Positions 1-8,826 of a DNA stretch of 64,000 nucleotides are shown piece after piece (the stretch's first letter is position 1; every line of letters starts with the position of its first letter). The translations under genes were made by a program, and so were the position numbers. Source of the stretch: Streptomyces griseiscabiei. GTDB lineage: Bacteria; Actinomycetota; Actinomycetes; Streptomycetales; Streptomycetaceae. Where the stretch lies: positions 3,844,001-3,908,000 of the forward strand of contig NZ_JAGJBZ010000002.1 in NCBI RefSeq assembly GCF_020010925.1. Reading direction: 5' to 3'. The notes below the pieces were generated by a model. The model was not told the DNA's origin. It made no database searches and saw nothing but the letters and a program-made list of their open reading frames with translations.

Positions 1-364
1 TGTCCCCGCAACTGTCGTAACCGCCCACCGTGGCGGGATGCTGCGGCTTGCTGCTCATCTTGAACTTCTTGTCGCTGCGCTGGACCTCGACCCGGTCACC
101 CTTCACGATGTCCTTGGCATAGGCGCGGGCCTTGTTGTCCTTAATCCGCTCGGTCCACAACTCGGCGTGCTTTCCCTTGTAGTCCAGCTCACCCGAGACC
201 CCGTAGATCCCCGCGACGCTCCCGCAGAACTCCGCAGTCGCCCGCACCGACGTCCCCACGCCCTTGGCGACAGCGCTCGCCGGCGCCCCGGCCACAGCGA
301 TCCCGGCGCCCGCGAGCAGGAACGACGACACCACCACGCCGCCGACCATACGCTTCTTCCTCAT
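1..364 (-). CDS. Small secreted protein of unknown function (3' end outside window)
   Basis: The reading frame starts with ATG at 362-364, preceded by a GGGGAG-type ribosome binding site, and runs off the left edge, so the C-terminus is missing. The 121 visible residues begin with MRKKRM, a hydrophobic stretch and an Ala-x-Ala region near residues 28-31, a classic Sec signal peptide. The mature part is Lys/Asp-rich, with Cys47 and Cys119 possibly forming a disulfide. I do not recognise the family. Export is well supported, function is unknown. Confidence 0.7.
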   Translation of the reverse strand, partial: MRKKRMVGGVVVSSFLLAGAGIAVAGAPASAVAKGVGTSVRATAEFCGSVAGIYGVSGELDYKGKHAELWTERIKDNKARAYAKDIVKGDRVEVQRSDKKFKMSSKPQHPATVGGYDSCGD

Positions 365-577
365 AACTCTCCCCCGTACGTCCTGAATTGGGGCGCCCCC
401 TCCGGGGACGCCCCGGCGGAACAACGCGTCCCTTGACCAACGCGTGATCCGCCATGGGCCACGTGAACGTGCTACGCCCGCCAGAAGGTCACTTCAGCGA
501 CTTCGGAAACGGGCATTCAGGCATATCAGCTGGCGGGAAGCGGAAACCTGCACGCCAGCCCGCCTACGTTGATCGTC

Positions 578-967
578 CTACCAGTACAGGAACCTGCCGG
601 TGCACGGGTCATCCGCGTTGTTCACGTTCTCGCAGACCCGCGCTGCGTAGAAGCCACCGTCGTCGTACGCCTTGGTAGAGCAGCCGGCCGCTGATCCGTT
701 GGCGTCATACGTCCGCTTGTGAAAGAGCGACGGCCCCCACCTGACTTCGACGTACGCCTGATTGCCATCAGCCTCCTTGTCGCAAATGGTGATGAGGCCG
801 TTGCTGTCGAGCAGGGCAAAGTCGCTGCCCTGGTAGATGTACGTCGATTGTGCGTAGGCCGACGTCGCGGAGGTCACCGCGAGCGTGAGGGCTGCTCCAG
901 CCACCCCAGCGGAGGTCAGCAGGGCCCGACGCTTGGACTGCAGCGCGGTTCTTACGGAAGTGCTCAC
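578..967 (-). CDS. Small secreted Cys-containing protein, unknown function
   Basis: I chose the GTG at 965-967 because AGGAG lies 7 bases upstream and because the longer frame upstream lacks a binding site. The product is 129 residues. It has a signal sequence (RRALLTSAGVAGAALTLAV...SAYA, cleavage near residue 39) and a mature domain of about 90 residues with several Cys, Tyr and Gly. It resembles the small exported proteins common in Streptomyces, but no enzyme or inhibitor motif is evident. Function is unknown. It stands alone, with non-coding DNA on both sides. Confidence 0.65.
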   Translation of the reverse strand: MSTSVRTALQSKRRALLTSAGVAGAALTLAVTSATSAYAQSTYIYQGSDFALLDSNGLITICDKEADGNQAYVEVRWGPSLFHKRTYDANGSAAGCSTKAYDDGGFYAARVCENVNNADDPCTGRFLYW

Positions 968-1421
968 AGATGCTCCTGTATGTGATCGTGGACAGAGGGA
1001 CCGGACTGGAACCTGGGCAAGTGCGCAGGCAGTCGGTCGCCATGAGTGTGTGGACGGTTTCAGTAACGCGGCGGCCATGGACGTCAGGGTCCCGGTTCCC
1101 GTGGCGGGCAGCACTATGACGGATGCCACCGAGTCGCTGCTTCAGCCTCATTCCCCCGATGTGTGTGGTGGGCGCACCCTGTGAGAGCCCGATGCGGCAA
1201 TGACAGCAGGTGAGTTCAGCAGGGTGCGGATCGGTTCAGTGCCTACACCTCATGTCGGCGAGATCAACTGTGCTATTCCGCCCCGGCCGAGGGCCAGTGG
1301 ACTCGCGTTCCAAGACGGCGTGGGACGCACGCTGCCTAGCTGACCTGGTGTGTTGCAAACAGAATGGGATGCGCGTGGAATGCTGAGCTTGACTCTGTCG
1401 GGGATCTTGGAGTTGCCGAGG
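968..1421. other. Non-coding stretch
   Basis: No convincing reading frame is visible on either strand. The right part adjoins a decayed transposase and may include remains of its terminus. The left part presumably carries the promoter of the small secreted protein to its left. Confidence 0.4.
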
Positions 1422-1870
1422 TCAGGTGCCGAGGGTTCGCCAGGACTTCGGCCGAGGTATCTCGCGCCGGTCGAGGTAGTTCTGGAAGGCAGTCGGCCGG
1501 CGGGGCGTGGGGGTTTCCTCGGTGGGCGGCAGTCCGCTGAGGCGCTCGATGTTGACGGCGATGGCGGTCAGGATGTGCTGGATGTGGGCCTTTCCCTGTC
1601 CTCGGTAGCGGCAGTGGCGCATGCCGTGTCCGTGGGCGAACTCGTTGACTGTTCCTTCCGCCCCGGAGCGGACCGCGTAGCGGGTCTTCCACTCGGGTGT
1701 CTGCTGCTCGGTGCGGACGCGGAGTTGCAGGTCGCGGAGTTCTCGTGGGGGAACCCCACGGTGCGGGTGCCTTCACGGGAGGCGGTGCACTGGGCGCGGG
1801 CCGGGCAGGGGTGGCACTGGCTCTTGGTGAACCTGGCCAGGGTCAGTGGGGCCGCGGTGGGTGAGGTAGT
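1422..1870 (-). pseudogene. IS1182-type transposase remnant (C-terminal part, frameshifted)
   Basis: Two minus-strand frames together spell the end of an IS1182-like DDE transposase. The first carries a Cys-rich block (ARFTKSQCHPCPARAQC). A second frame then continues with RELRDLQLRVRTEQQ, the EGTVNEFAHGHGMRHC block and CRYRGQGKAHIQHILTAIAV to the stop at 1422. One frameshift near 1745 separates them. The N-terminal half with the catalytic acids is absent. The upstream part of the same open frame (1871-2182) is not recognisable as transposase and may be unrelated DNA joined at a deletion. Confidence 0.75.
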
Positions 1871-2094
1871 TCTCTGCACCATGATCTGGCGCAGGGCCTG
1901 GACACGAGGGCCCAACGCGCGGTCCGCTCCGGGACGGTAGAGGTGCTCCAGGAGCCGGACGGCGTCGTTTCCGGTGGCGAGGATCCTGGTCTTGGGCGTG
2001 GTGGGGTTCTTGCCCAGGCAGACCGGGCGGCCGTAGAGGCGTCCCCAGTCCTCATCCTCCGGGACCAGGTGGAACGGCTCGAACTCAGCCCCAT

Positions 2095-2323
2095 CGACGC
2101 CGATGCCGTGCGGCCGTTCTGGGAAGGCATGCAGATTCGGGAAACCACTGGTCAGCTGGCCACCGCGATCGCCGCTCTGCACGGCAGTCCCATCCTGATG
2201 CGCCTGGTGGCCCGCCGGGTCACTACCCGCCGCGACGGCGACGTCGGCGCATGGCTCGTCAAAGAGAAGGCACGCATCACGCAGACCGACGATGTGGACG
2301 TACTCAGTCAGCTGGGGCTATGA
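2095..2323 (+). pseudogene. Unrecognised gene fragment (C-terminal end)
   Basis: A plus-strand frame ending at TGA 2321-2323 has Streptomyces-like codon use in its last 70 or so codons (WEGMQIRETTGQLATAIAAL then SPILMRLVARRV). It has no proper start or binding site. Its beginning overlaps the antisense transposase region, so it looks like the surviving tail of a gene cut by a rearrangement. The family was not identified. Confidence 0.3.
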
Positions 2324-2359
2324 CCTGCGTCGTCACCTGACGAATGACGGGCGGTGGGG

Positions 2360-2899
2360 TCATGACAGGCTCAAGGCGGCCTCGATCTCCCGGGCAAGGG
2401 CAGCGGTCGCCGCCTCGCAGGCCCGGCTCCGGGTCCGGAACGCTTCCTCCCAGCTGTCCGGCTCGCCCTGTTCACGCCGGTGGTAACGGTCCTCGGTGAC
2501 GCGGTCGAGCGCCATAAGAGAGTCCTGCAGCCGGTCTGCCGCTGCCCGGACCTCCGTATCGGTGGTGAACACCTTCGCCGCTGTCGACATCGCCGCGAAC
2601 TCCTGCCACCGTTCGACCTTGCGGCGGCGGGTCTCGGTGCGCACCTCTGCCTCGACCGAGAGGGAGAGCGCGTTGTGCAGATCCCAGGTGGCCGACTGCC
2701 ACAGGGAAGCGGACTTGAGAAGCTGAAAGTAGACGTCACGCTTGTTGTCCAGCCTCCACCGCAGCTCTGCCGCGCCGAGTTGATCACGCGTCTGCCGTCG
2801 CTGCGACCTGGCTGTCACCGATCCCGCCCAGACCGAGCCACCGGCGCCCAGGGACACACCGAGAAGACCGACCAGCCCGGTGAGCAGTTCAGATGCCAT
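2360..2899 (-). CDS. Membrane-anchored coiled-coil protein, unknown function
   Basis: The 179-residue product has a single N-terminal hydrophobic segment (about residues 5-27), then a long charged, mostly helical region rich in Arg, Glu and Ala that probably forms a coiled coil. This suggests a type II or signal-anchored membrane protein with a cytoplasmic helical body. The start at 2897-2899 is the only good ATG, but its ribosome binding site is weak. No catalytic motif is seen. It ends 36 bases from the converging fragment to its left. Expression is uncertain. Confidence 0.6.
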   Translation of the reverse strand: MASELLTGLVGLLGVSLGAGGSVWAGSVTARSQRRQTRDQLGAAELRWRLDNKRDVYFQLLKSASLWQSATWDLHNALSLSVEAEVRTETRRRKVERWQEFAAMSTAAKVFTTDTEVRAAADRLQDSLMALDRVTEDRYHRREQGEPDSWEEAFRTRSRACEAATAALAREIEAALSLS

Positions 2900-3184
2900 G
2901 CCGTCATCATCGGCCTAGCATGAAGAACCCAACCAGACCCACGGGGTCGAGGTTCAGGTCGCGGCCACGGGCGAGGACGGCTCGGTCCCGCCGGCCCCGT
3001 TCTCATCGACGTTTTCGAGCAGTCTGATCACTAAGTGCCCAAACCGTTGACAAACGTTGCTCGCTCTCGCTTACGAAACCAGCCAGGCCGCGCTCGATGG
3101 CGACGCTGATGCGCTCACCCAGATCTGCATGGGAAGGCACGGTGGTTGGGGTGGGGTCTGTGCCCTGGACGAGGGCCACGAGGC

Positions 3185-3345
3185 TTGCTTGAGGAGCCGT
3201 ACCGGGGCGAGGCTGCCCGGGCCGACGCCTTCCGCTACATCGAGATCGAGCACAACCGCAGCCGACTCCGCAGACACCCCGAGTATGGGTACGTCACCCC
3301 ACTCGAAACGAAACCTTGCTCAGGCAAGACCTCACCCCCGCAGCG
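3185..3345 (+). pseudogene. IS3-type transposase fragment (integrase-core tail)
   Basis: A short plus-strand frame reads FRYIEIEHNRSRLRRHPEYG followed by YVTPLET. This matches the tail of the rve integrase core in IS3-family OrfB proteins (xxxIExxYNRxRxHxxLGYxxPxxxE). Nothing upstream supplies the rest of the domain, so this is a scar. Confidence 0.65.
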
Positions 3346-3360
3346 TAAACACCCGCTGTC

Positions 3361-3536
3361 CAGGGCCCGTGGGGAACTTCAAGGCGCTGGACGCGGGGGT
3401 GCCTCTCGGGGACCTGGTGGCGGCGAAGGCCCGCGACGAGGCGCTGGCCGTGTTGCGGGGGGCGCCGGTCGCGGTCGATGTCATCTACATCGACCGGGCG
3501 GGCGCGATAGTGGGCCGCAGCACGGTCCGCCACTGA
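3361..3536 (+). pseudogene. Unrecognised gene fragment
   Basis: The frame GNFKALDAGVPLGDLVAAKA through VDVIYIDRAGAIVGRST ends at TGA 3534-3536 and has coding-like composition. It has no start of its own and follows directly on the IS3 fragment, probably as the truncated end of a gene interrupted by that element. The family was not identified. Confidence 0.3.
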
Positions 3537-3656
3537 CTTCGCCGGCGTGGTGTCGTAGCTCTCCATCGCCGCCCCGACCAGTGGCCGGTCGGACCTGGTG
3601 GGGCGACGGGGAGCCGGGCACGTACCGCAGCAGTGCGGTACACGCCCGGAGGTCGG

Positions 3657-4001
3657 TTACGGTACGAGAACTATGGAGTTGATCGGCGTCATGTTGTACG
3701 GCGCGTATTCACCGGTCGCACGGGACACTGAGGAACAGTTGCCACCGTTGTACTCGTAGCAGACCTTGAAGCCCGCGCCACCGGTCTGGCTGTTGACGAT
3801 CACGCGATCGCCGGTGACGTTCGACAGGTTGTGGGCGCGATAGCTGTAGAAGATGTTCCTGCTCAGGATGCTGCCGTTCGTCTCACGGATGCAGACTGCT
3901 CCGGACGGGCAGGGAGTTGCCGCACTGGCGCTGGGCGCCATGACGAGCCCGCCTCCTACAGCCAGGGCCAGTGCTGCGATGGTCGTCGCGATCTTGCGCA
4001 T
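3657..4001 (-). CDS. Small secreted protein, peptidase-inhibitor I36-like
   Basis: The 114-residue product starts MRKIATTIAALALAVGG and has a clear Sec signal with cleavage after Ala27-Ala28 (APSASAA). The mature part contains CPSGAVCIRETNGS, a YSYRAHNLSNV segment and NSQTGGAGFKVCYEYNGGNC. This resembles the small beta-rich Streptomyces inhibitors grouped with family I36, which act outside the cell. Four Cys probably pair. Inhibitor activity is inferred from resemblance only. The gene is monocistronic. Confidence 0.65.
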   Translation of the reverse strand: MRKIATTIAALALAVGGGLVMAPSASAATPCPSGAVCIRETNGSILSRNIFYSYRAHNLSNVTGDRVIVNSQTGGAGFKVCYEYNGGNCSSVSRATGEYAPYNMTPINSIVLVP

Positions 4002-4202
4002 GTCTACTTCCCCCTAGTCGTGGCACCCGCTACAGGGCGCGCCACAAGAGTCCCCACGCTGCACCTGCGCCGCCAACGACGCTTCCGGCCATTCTCATCC
4101 TTCGTATCAATTCACGTGATACGCGGGCCCGGCCACCATGCCGCGACTCCGTACGGCCCGTAGCCGTCCACGATTCACGGTGGTCCACTGAATGTCGTGT
4201 CC

Positions 4203-4224
4203 CTTAGGGCTCGCAGAGAATCAA
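4203..4224 (+). repeat. Terminal inverted repeat of the ISAzo13-type element (left)
   Basis: CTTAGGGCTCGCAGAGAATC plus AA. It is the inverted partner of 5949-5970 with one mismatch (G versus A at position 7). It overlaps the last codons and the TGA stop (4221-4223) of the transposase. Confidence 0.85.
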
Positions 4225-5912
4225 CATACGGGTTTGATCTTCGTGGGGCTGCTGTTCGCGAGGAACGCGGTGACGTCAGCAGATGTGCGGAACCGGGCTG
4301 TCGAGGGTGGGATGGTGTAGCCGTGCTCGGCAAGGAGGGGCTGGACTTGGTGAACGGCCCTGGTGAGGGTGCTGCCGTTGACTCCGAAGAGCTGGGCGAG
4401 CAGGTCTCGGGTGCCGAGTTTGCGGAGGTAGAGCACGGTGGCCAGGACTCTGTCGGCCGTGGTCAGCCTGTCCTTCGCCCCTGCGCCGCGAGCGCGGATG
4501 CGCTCACCTCCTCGTTGGTGGAGCCGTCTCTGCTCGCGTAACTTATCGAGCTTCGTGGTCAGTTGGTCGACGGGTTCGTCCAGTGCCGGTTCGGGCATGC
4601 CGGTCAGCTCCGGGTTGCGCAGACACCCAGTGCCGGGCGGCAGGGATGGGCCGGCTGATTGCGGGTTCTTGGCTTTGCCGGCTGCGCTGGTGGTGTCGCT
4701 AGGCTGAGGGTGGAGGGTGTAGTTCCAGTCGCCGTGGAAACGGTGCCGGTCCATTGGCAGGGCATCGATGTCGCTGTCGGTGACCTTGATGCCGGTGTTG
4801 TAGGTGCCCGGGTCGAGTTCGGCGTGGACCTTCAGCCCGGCGTGGGTCGTGGTCGCCGCGATGCTGTTCACGATGACGTCGTGGCTGGTCAGTGGGCGAC
4901 CGCGCCAGTTCATGGAGATGTGGGAGAACAGCCGGTGCTCGATCTTGTTCCATTTCGAGGTACCCGGCGGCATGTGGCAGACCGTGATCTCCAAACCCGT
5001 CTCGGTGGCCAGGGCGGCGAGTTCAGTCTTCCAGGCGCGGGTGCGATAGCCGTTGGATCCGCCTGCGTCCGCGGTGATCAGCAGACGTGTGGCGGCCGGG
5101 TAGTCGTGTCGGCCGCGGGCATGCCACCAGCGGCGGATGGAGGCGACAGCGAACGCGGCGGTGTCGTGATCGGTGCCGACACTGACCCAACCCGTATTCG
5201 CGGCGATGTCGTAGATCCCGTACGGGATCGCCTTGCCCGGTCCCGTACGGTCCAGGAAATCGTGCGTCTTGACTAGCACCGGCTCACGGGTCGGCCGCCA
5301 CTGGTGGCCCGCGTTCTTGTAGTAGCCGACGAGTTCCTTCTTCTTGGCGTCCACGCTGATCACCGGCTGGCCGGCACTCATGTGCTGTGTGGCCTGCTCG
5401 TTGATGTAGCGGAACTGCGCATCGCGGTCCGGATGCTGCTTGCCCTCGATCGTCTTGGCGCCGGCCTGCAGACTGAAGCCCTCCTCGCGCAGCAGGTCTC
5501 CGACCGTGTCCGCGCTCACCCTGTGCCCCTGGAGAGTGAGCTGGCCCGCGAGGTTCCTGGTCGACTTCACCGTCCAGCGCAGCGGCGACATCGGATCGCC
5601 CCGCTCGTCCGGTTCCACCAAGGCCAGCAACGCGGGCCGCAGCCCCGGATCAAGGTCCACGGCCTTCTTCCGTCCGCCACCGGGCCTGCGGTCCCGGCCC
5701 AACGGCTCCTCGCCGGCCTCCAACTCGTCCACGCCCTTGCGGACCGTCGTCTCGCTGACCTGGGCCGCCCGTGCGACCGCCCGGATACCACCGTGCCCCA
5801 GGATCCGGGCCTCGGCCCCCATCACCAGCCGCCGCTGTCGCTCGTCCAGATGCGGGAACAACACCCCGAACTTCACAGCGAGTTGACCACGAACCTCATC
5901 GGAGACGCCCAT
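4221..5912 (-). CDS. ISAzo13-type transposase
   Basis: I chose ATG 5910-5912 (MGVSDEVRGQLAVKFG), since the longer frame would begin inside the terminal repeat. The product is about 563 residues. An N-terminal helix-turn-helix (about 35-75, ARAAQVSETTVRKGV) is followed by the winged region. The catalytic core includes VISVDAKKKELVGYYKN, ITADAGGSNGYRTRAWK and HMPPGTSKWNKIEHRLFSHI, which supply the conserved Asp, Asp and Glu. A C-terminal extension (KDRLTTADRVLATVLYLRKL) looks like the helix-turn-helix module of other DDE transposases. No frameshift is seen, so it is probably active. Confidence 0.9.
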   Translation of the reverse strand: MGVSDEVRGQLAVKFGVLFPHLDERQRRLVMGAEARILGHGGIRAVARAAQVSETTVRKGVDELEAGEEPLGRDRRPGGGRKKAVDLDPGLRPALLALVEPDERGDPMSPLRWTVKSTRNLAGQLTLQGHRVSADTVGDLLREEGFSLQAGAKTIEGKQHPDRDAQFRYINEQATQHMSAGQPVISVDAKKKELVGYYKNAGHQWRPTREPVLVKTHDFLDRTGPGKAIPYGIYDIAANTGWVSVGTDHDTAAFAVASIRRWWHARGRHDYPAATRLLITADAGGSNGYRTRAWKTELAALATETGLEITVCHMPPGTSKWNKIEHRLFSHISMNWRGRPLTSHDVIVNSIAATTTHAGLKVHAELDPGTYNTGIKVTDSDIDALPMDRHRFHGDWNYTLHPQPSDTTSAAGKAKNPQSAGPSLPPGTGCLRNPELTGMPEPALDEPVDQLTTKLDKLREQRRLHQRGGERIRARGAGAKDRLTTADRVLATVLYLRKLGTRDLLAQLFGVNGSTLTRAVHQVQPLLAEHGYTIPPSTARFRTSADVTAFLANSSPTKIKPVC

Positions 5913-5948
5913 AGCAGACCAACGAGCCGAAGCACGCGAAGCAACACC

Positions 5949-5970
5949 TTGATTCTCTGCGAGTCCTAAG
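5949..5970 (-). repeat. Terminal inverted repeat of the ISAzo13-type element (right)
   Basis: This is the inverted partner of 4203-4224, matching at 21 of 22 positions. It lies 37 bases upstream of the chosen transposase start. Confidence 0.85.
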
Positions 5971-6046
5971 CTCACGCTCGCCGCGTGATTGACGAAGCGT
6001 GTCCACCATCACGCGGGAAGGCTTGTGTGTTGTCCGGTTCCCGGCT

Positions 6047-6730
6047 TCAGCAGCCGAGCAGGGCCGGCAGGCCGGACAGGTCGGGCAGCTCGTCGAAGGG
6101 CTGGTAGTCGGCGCTGCCGCGGGCTCCGATGGAGCCGTTGTGGCCGTAGCGGTTGATCCACACGCGGCGCGCGAGGCCGAGGTCGCGGGTGGGGATGAGG
6201 TCGTACTCCCAGCCCTGCGCGACGTGGATGACCTGGGCGGGGTCGATGTCCATGGCCTGGAAGGCGTACTCGAAGGCCTGCCGGGACGGCTTGTACGCCT
6301 TGGCCTGCTGGGCGGTGATGACATGGTCGAATTCGACGCCCATGTTGACCAGGTTCTGGGCGATGAGGTCGTCGTCCGTGTTCGAGATGATGGCGATCTC
6401 GTACCGGGACTTCAGCGCCTCCAGGGCGGCCGGGACCTCGGGGTGGGGGCCGAAGGTGGGCACGGCCGCGACCAGAGCCTCACCGTCGGACTGCCGGTAC
6501 TCCAGGCCGTGCAGACGCATCGCTATCTCAAGGCTGGCGGGCAGCAGCTCGCGGAAGGGGCGGTATGCCTCCAGGACGGCGTGGAACCGCATGATGCGGA
6601 AGTCGTCGAGGAACTCGTCGACGTTCAGACGGTCCAGGTCCAGCCGGTCGGCCAGTACCTTCAGGGTGGTGGGACCGAGCTGGAAGTCGACCAGGGTGCC
6701 GTAGGCATCGAAGGTGACGATCTGACGCAT
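6047..6730 (-). CDS. HAD-superfamily hydrolase, haloacid dehalogenase type II-like
   Basis: The start is ATG 6728-6730, with AAAGAGG 9 bases upstream. The 227-residue product has the HAD nucleophile motif near the N-terminus (TFDAYGTLVDF, Asp8), the Thr/Ser motif (IISNTDDD), a Lys motif (AYKPSRQ) and a final acidic loop (AQGWEYDLIPTRDLGL). Automatic annotation would call it 2-haloacid dehalogenase. The acidic loop differs from the usual GDSxxxD, so the true substrate is uncertain. A close paralogue lies at 51023-51688 in the amine cluster. It faces away from the PucR-type regulator next door. Confidence 0.8.
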   Translation of the reverse strand: MRQIVTFDAYGTLVDFQLGPTTLKVLADRLDLDRLNVDEFLDDFRIMRFHAVLEAYRPFRELLPASLEIAMRLHGLEYRQSDGEALVAAVPTFGPHPEVPAALEALKSRYEIAIISNTDDDLIAQNLVNMGVEFDHVITAQQAKAYKPSRQAFEYAFQAMDIDPAQVIHVAQGWEYDLIPTRDLGLARRVWINRYGHNGSIGARGSADYQPFDELPDLSGLPALLGC

Positions 6731-6938
6731 GATGTTCAACCTCTTTCCGGACATATAGGAAATTCTTCTTACCGGGAGTCGCGATCTCGTCGAGTGCGGC
6801 TAGGTCGGCCGCATCGGATCGCCAGGAGGCTGCCGACGCGTTGGGGCGGCAACCTGTTGAGGGGGTATGGCGACCGAAGGGGGTGCCCGAGGAGCCGCCG
6901 CCGGAGGACGAGCTCCGTTGCGATGAGCCACTCTCCGG

Positions 6939-7044
6939 CTCAAGGTGATGCGTCAGTGAAGCACTGTGGAGAATCCGGCAACAAGGGACGTGAGGCCACG
7001 AGATCGACCGCGTATTTTGTGCCTGTGCACAATTTCCTGTCAGG
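6939..7044 (+). repeat. Copy A of a long inverted repeat with a TTGTGC-N4-GCACAA palindrome
   Basis: About 105 bases are highly similar, in opposite orientation, to 8490-8600. The most conserved parts are GAGAATCCGGCAACAAGGGA and the stretch CGTATTTTGTGCCTGTGCAC. The palindrome TTGTGC-CTGT-GCACAA sits at 7017-7032. The copy lies in the intergenic DNA between the HAD gene and the 3' end of the PucR-type regulator. Conservation of the whole block, not just the palindrome, suggests a duplicated promoter/operator. Confidence 0.7.
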
Positions 7045-7189
7045 GATCCGACACAGTTCTGCTCGAACCGAACGCTCTCCGAGGCTGCCGCCCTCATGAG
7101 GGCATGTGGCCTGTGACCGCCGCGCCTCGGCTTCAGCTCTCTCTGTCGGGGCCCGTCCGGTTGCTTCACTCCGTCCAGCGATTGGTGGA

Positions 7190-8407
7190 TCAGGACATCG
7201 TCGCCCGGAAGCGGGCGCCCGAGTCCGTCTCCAGCCAAGCCAAGGCGAGGACCAGCCGGGCGGCGTCGTTCGGTCGGGACAGCTTCAGCCCGGTCGCCTC
7301 CTCCACAGCCTGCAGGCGATTGCCCACCGTGTTCCGGTGACGGTAGGTGCGTGCGGCCACCTCGGCGACCGAGCCCAGGTCGAGGTACCAGCGCAGGGTC
7401 TCGATGATGCTGTCGCGGTCGCGCAGCTCGAGCAGTGGGCGCAGCACGCCGGTGGCCATCGCACCGGTGAGCTCCTCCTGCGCCGACATGATCGCCCCGA
7501 TCCAGTGGCCCTCCACGTGCCGCACTCCGGACTGCGCGGAGCTGCGGATCGCGGCACGTGCGAATCGGATGCCCCGCGCCGTCAGCGCCAGGTCGGGGAC
7601 TTCCGCGACGCCGCAGCGCCACGGGGCGAACGGCCGGAGCATGGCAAGCATCGCCTCTTCATCGCACCGTCCGTGACCGATGATCCCGAGGAGCTCGTCG
7701 CCCATCCATCCGAAGTGACGTACCAGGCCGCCCCGACGCAGCGCATCGTCGACCTGGGACACAGCCGGGTCCCCGGTAGGAACGGATTCGACAACGACCA
7801 CGGTCAGGGCGACGTTCTCGGAGAAACCCAGCAACGTGGAGGCCTCGGCGACGGTGGAAGGGTCCTGTTCCCCTTCCAGGACCAGGCGGCTGAAGGCGCG
7901 GTTGCGCACCTCCGTACGACGGCTCGCCAGGTCGCGCTCGGTGCGGCGGTAGGCGTCGACGACCTCGACGCTGTTGGCGTCCGTCGCCTCCCAGACGCGG
8001 ATCAGCCCGTCGAGGAAGTCGGGATCGGCGCTGATGCCACGTGCTCGCCCCTCTGCGAGCACGGCCTCCCACAGGGTCCTGAGGTCCAGCTGGAAGGAGT
8101 GCATCAGAGCGGTCAGGGAGAACGCCTGCTCCGCTCGCTCGCGTCCCACGTCCTCGGTGGCGCGCGAGACCGCCGCAGGCACGGGACCCCCGGCCAGCCG
8201 GGTCAGGGCGAGTTCGAGGGTTCGTCGCATCCCCTCCCGTTTCTGGACCGGATCCCAGTCCGCCGACGCGTAGGCGGGCTCCTCGGCTTCCAGTTGTTCG
8301 AGAGCACGAGAGGTCAGTTCGTCGAGTCGTTCCTCGAGGAGCCGGCGCGCGATCGCCTGCACGGCGTCGTGGCGCGCCCCGCCCTGACGGCGTCCCGGGC
8401 CGCTCAT
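7190..8407 (-). CDS. PucR/CdaR-type transcriptional regulator
   Basis: The product is about 405 residues from ATG 8405-8407 (MSGPGRRQGG, GAGG 8 bases upstream). An upstream ATG at 8477-8479 is also possible, with AGGAAG 10 bases before it. The N-terminal helical region resembles RsbRD/PucR sensor modules (EERLDELTSRALEQLEAEEP). A GGDEF-like degenerate middle follows. The C-terminus carries the HTH_30 DNA-binding segment (LGSVAEVAARTYRHRNTVGN then RLQAVEEATG). Such proteins usually activate nearby amine or purine catabolic genes. It is divergent from the large fusion enzyme, and a palindrome copy lies in its own promoter region, suggesting autoregulation. Confidence 0.85.
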   Translation of the reverse strand: MSGPGRRQGGARHDAVQAIARRLLEERLDELTSRALEQLEAEEPAYASADWDPVQKREGMRRTLELALTRLAGGPVPAAVSRATEDVGRERAEQAFSLTALMHSFQLDLRTLWEAVLAEGRARGISADPDFLDGLIRVWEATDANSVEVVDAYRRTERDLASRRTEVRNRAFSRLVLEGEQDPSTVAEASTLLGFSENVALTVVVVESVPTGDPAVSQVDDALRRGGLVRHFGWMGDELLGIIGHGRCDEEAMLAMLRPFAPWRCGVAEVPDLALTARGIRFARAAIRSSAQSGVRHVEGHWIGAIMSAQEELTGAMATGVLRPLLELRDRDSIIETLRWYLDLGSVAEVAARTYRHRNTVGNRLQAVEEATGLKLSRPNDAARLVLALAWLETDSGARFRATMS

Positions 8408-8489
8408 GAGGACCGCCTCTCCCGACGGCAGCTGCCACCGGACGGATCCGGGGCCGTCTCCGGGCAATGCCGCTGACATGTCGCTGGGG

Positions 8490-8600
8490 CTTCCTGGCAG
8501 AGATTGTGCACAGGCACAAAATACGGGGTCGATGTCGCGGCCTCGAGTCCCTTGTTGCCGGATTCTCCGCGGTGTTTCATCTGACGCGTCACCTCGGGCT
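8490..8600 (-). promoter_or_regulatory. Copy B of the long inverted repeat: promoter/operator of the PucR-type regulator and divergent enzyme
   Basis: This is the inverted partner of 6939-7044, with the palindrome TTGTGC-ACAG-GCACAA at 8504-8519. It sits in the divergent gap between the regulator (start 8407 or 8479) and the fusion enzyme (start 8827), where an operator controlling both would be expected. Confidence 0.65.
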
Positions 8601-8826
8601 GGACAGCGCTGGTGCCATAAGCACGCATCTGGAGCACAGCCATGGCACTTCCGTAGGCACCCGATCCCCCAGTCCGTCACCTTGAGCAGGCGCTGCTGAG
8701 GGGCGCCGCGTACCTCGGCTCAGTATCGGCCCTCCAAGCTGCGGGGGACTGGCCACGACCTGAGCGTCTTGGCGCGGGCCCACGGTGAGTGATGAGCGAC
8801 CTGACGATGAGAGAGAGAACGCACCG

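Larger units (their letters stand above)
4203..5970 (-). mobile_element. Intact ISAzo13-type insertion sequence
   Basis: A single full-length transposase gene is bounded by near-perfect 22-bp inverted repeats at 4203-4224 and 5949-5970 that differ at one position. The transposase stop codon lies inside the left repeat. No clear target duplication is visible immediately outside the repeats. The element inserted between a small secreted-protein gene and the HAD hydrolase locus, and both gene and ends look functional. Confidence 0.85.
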
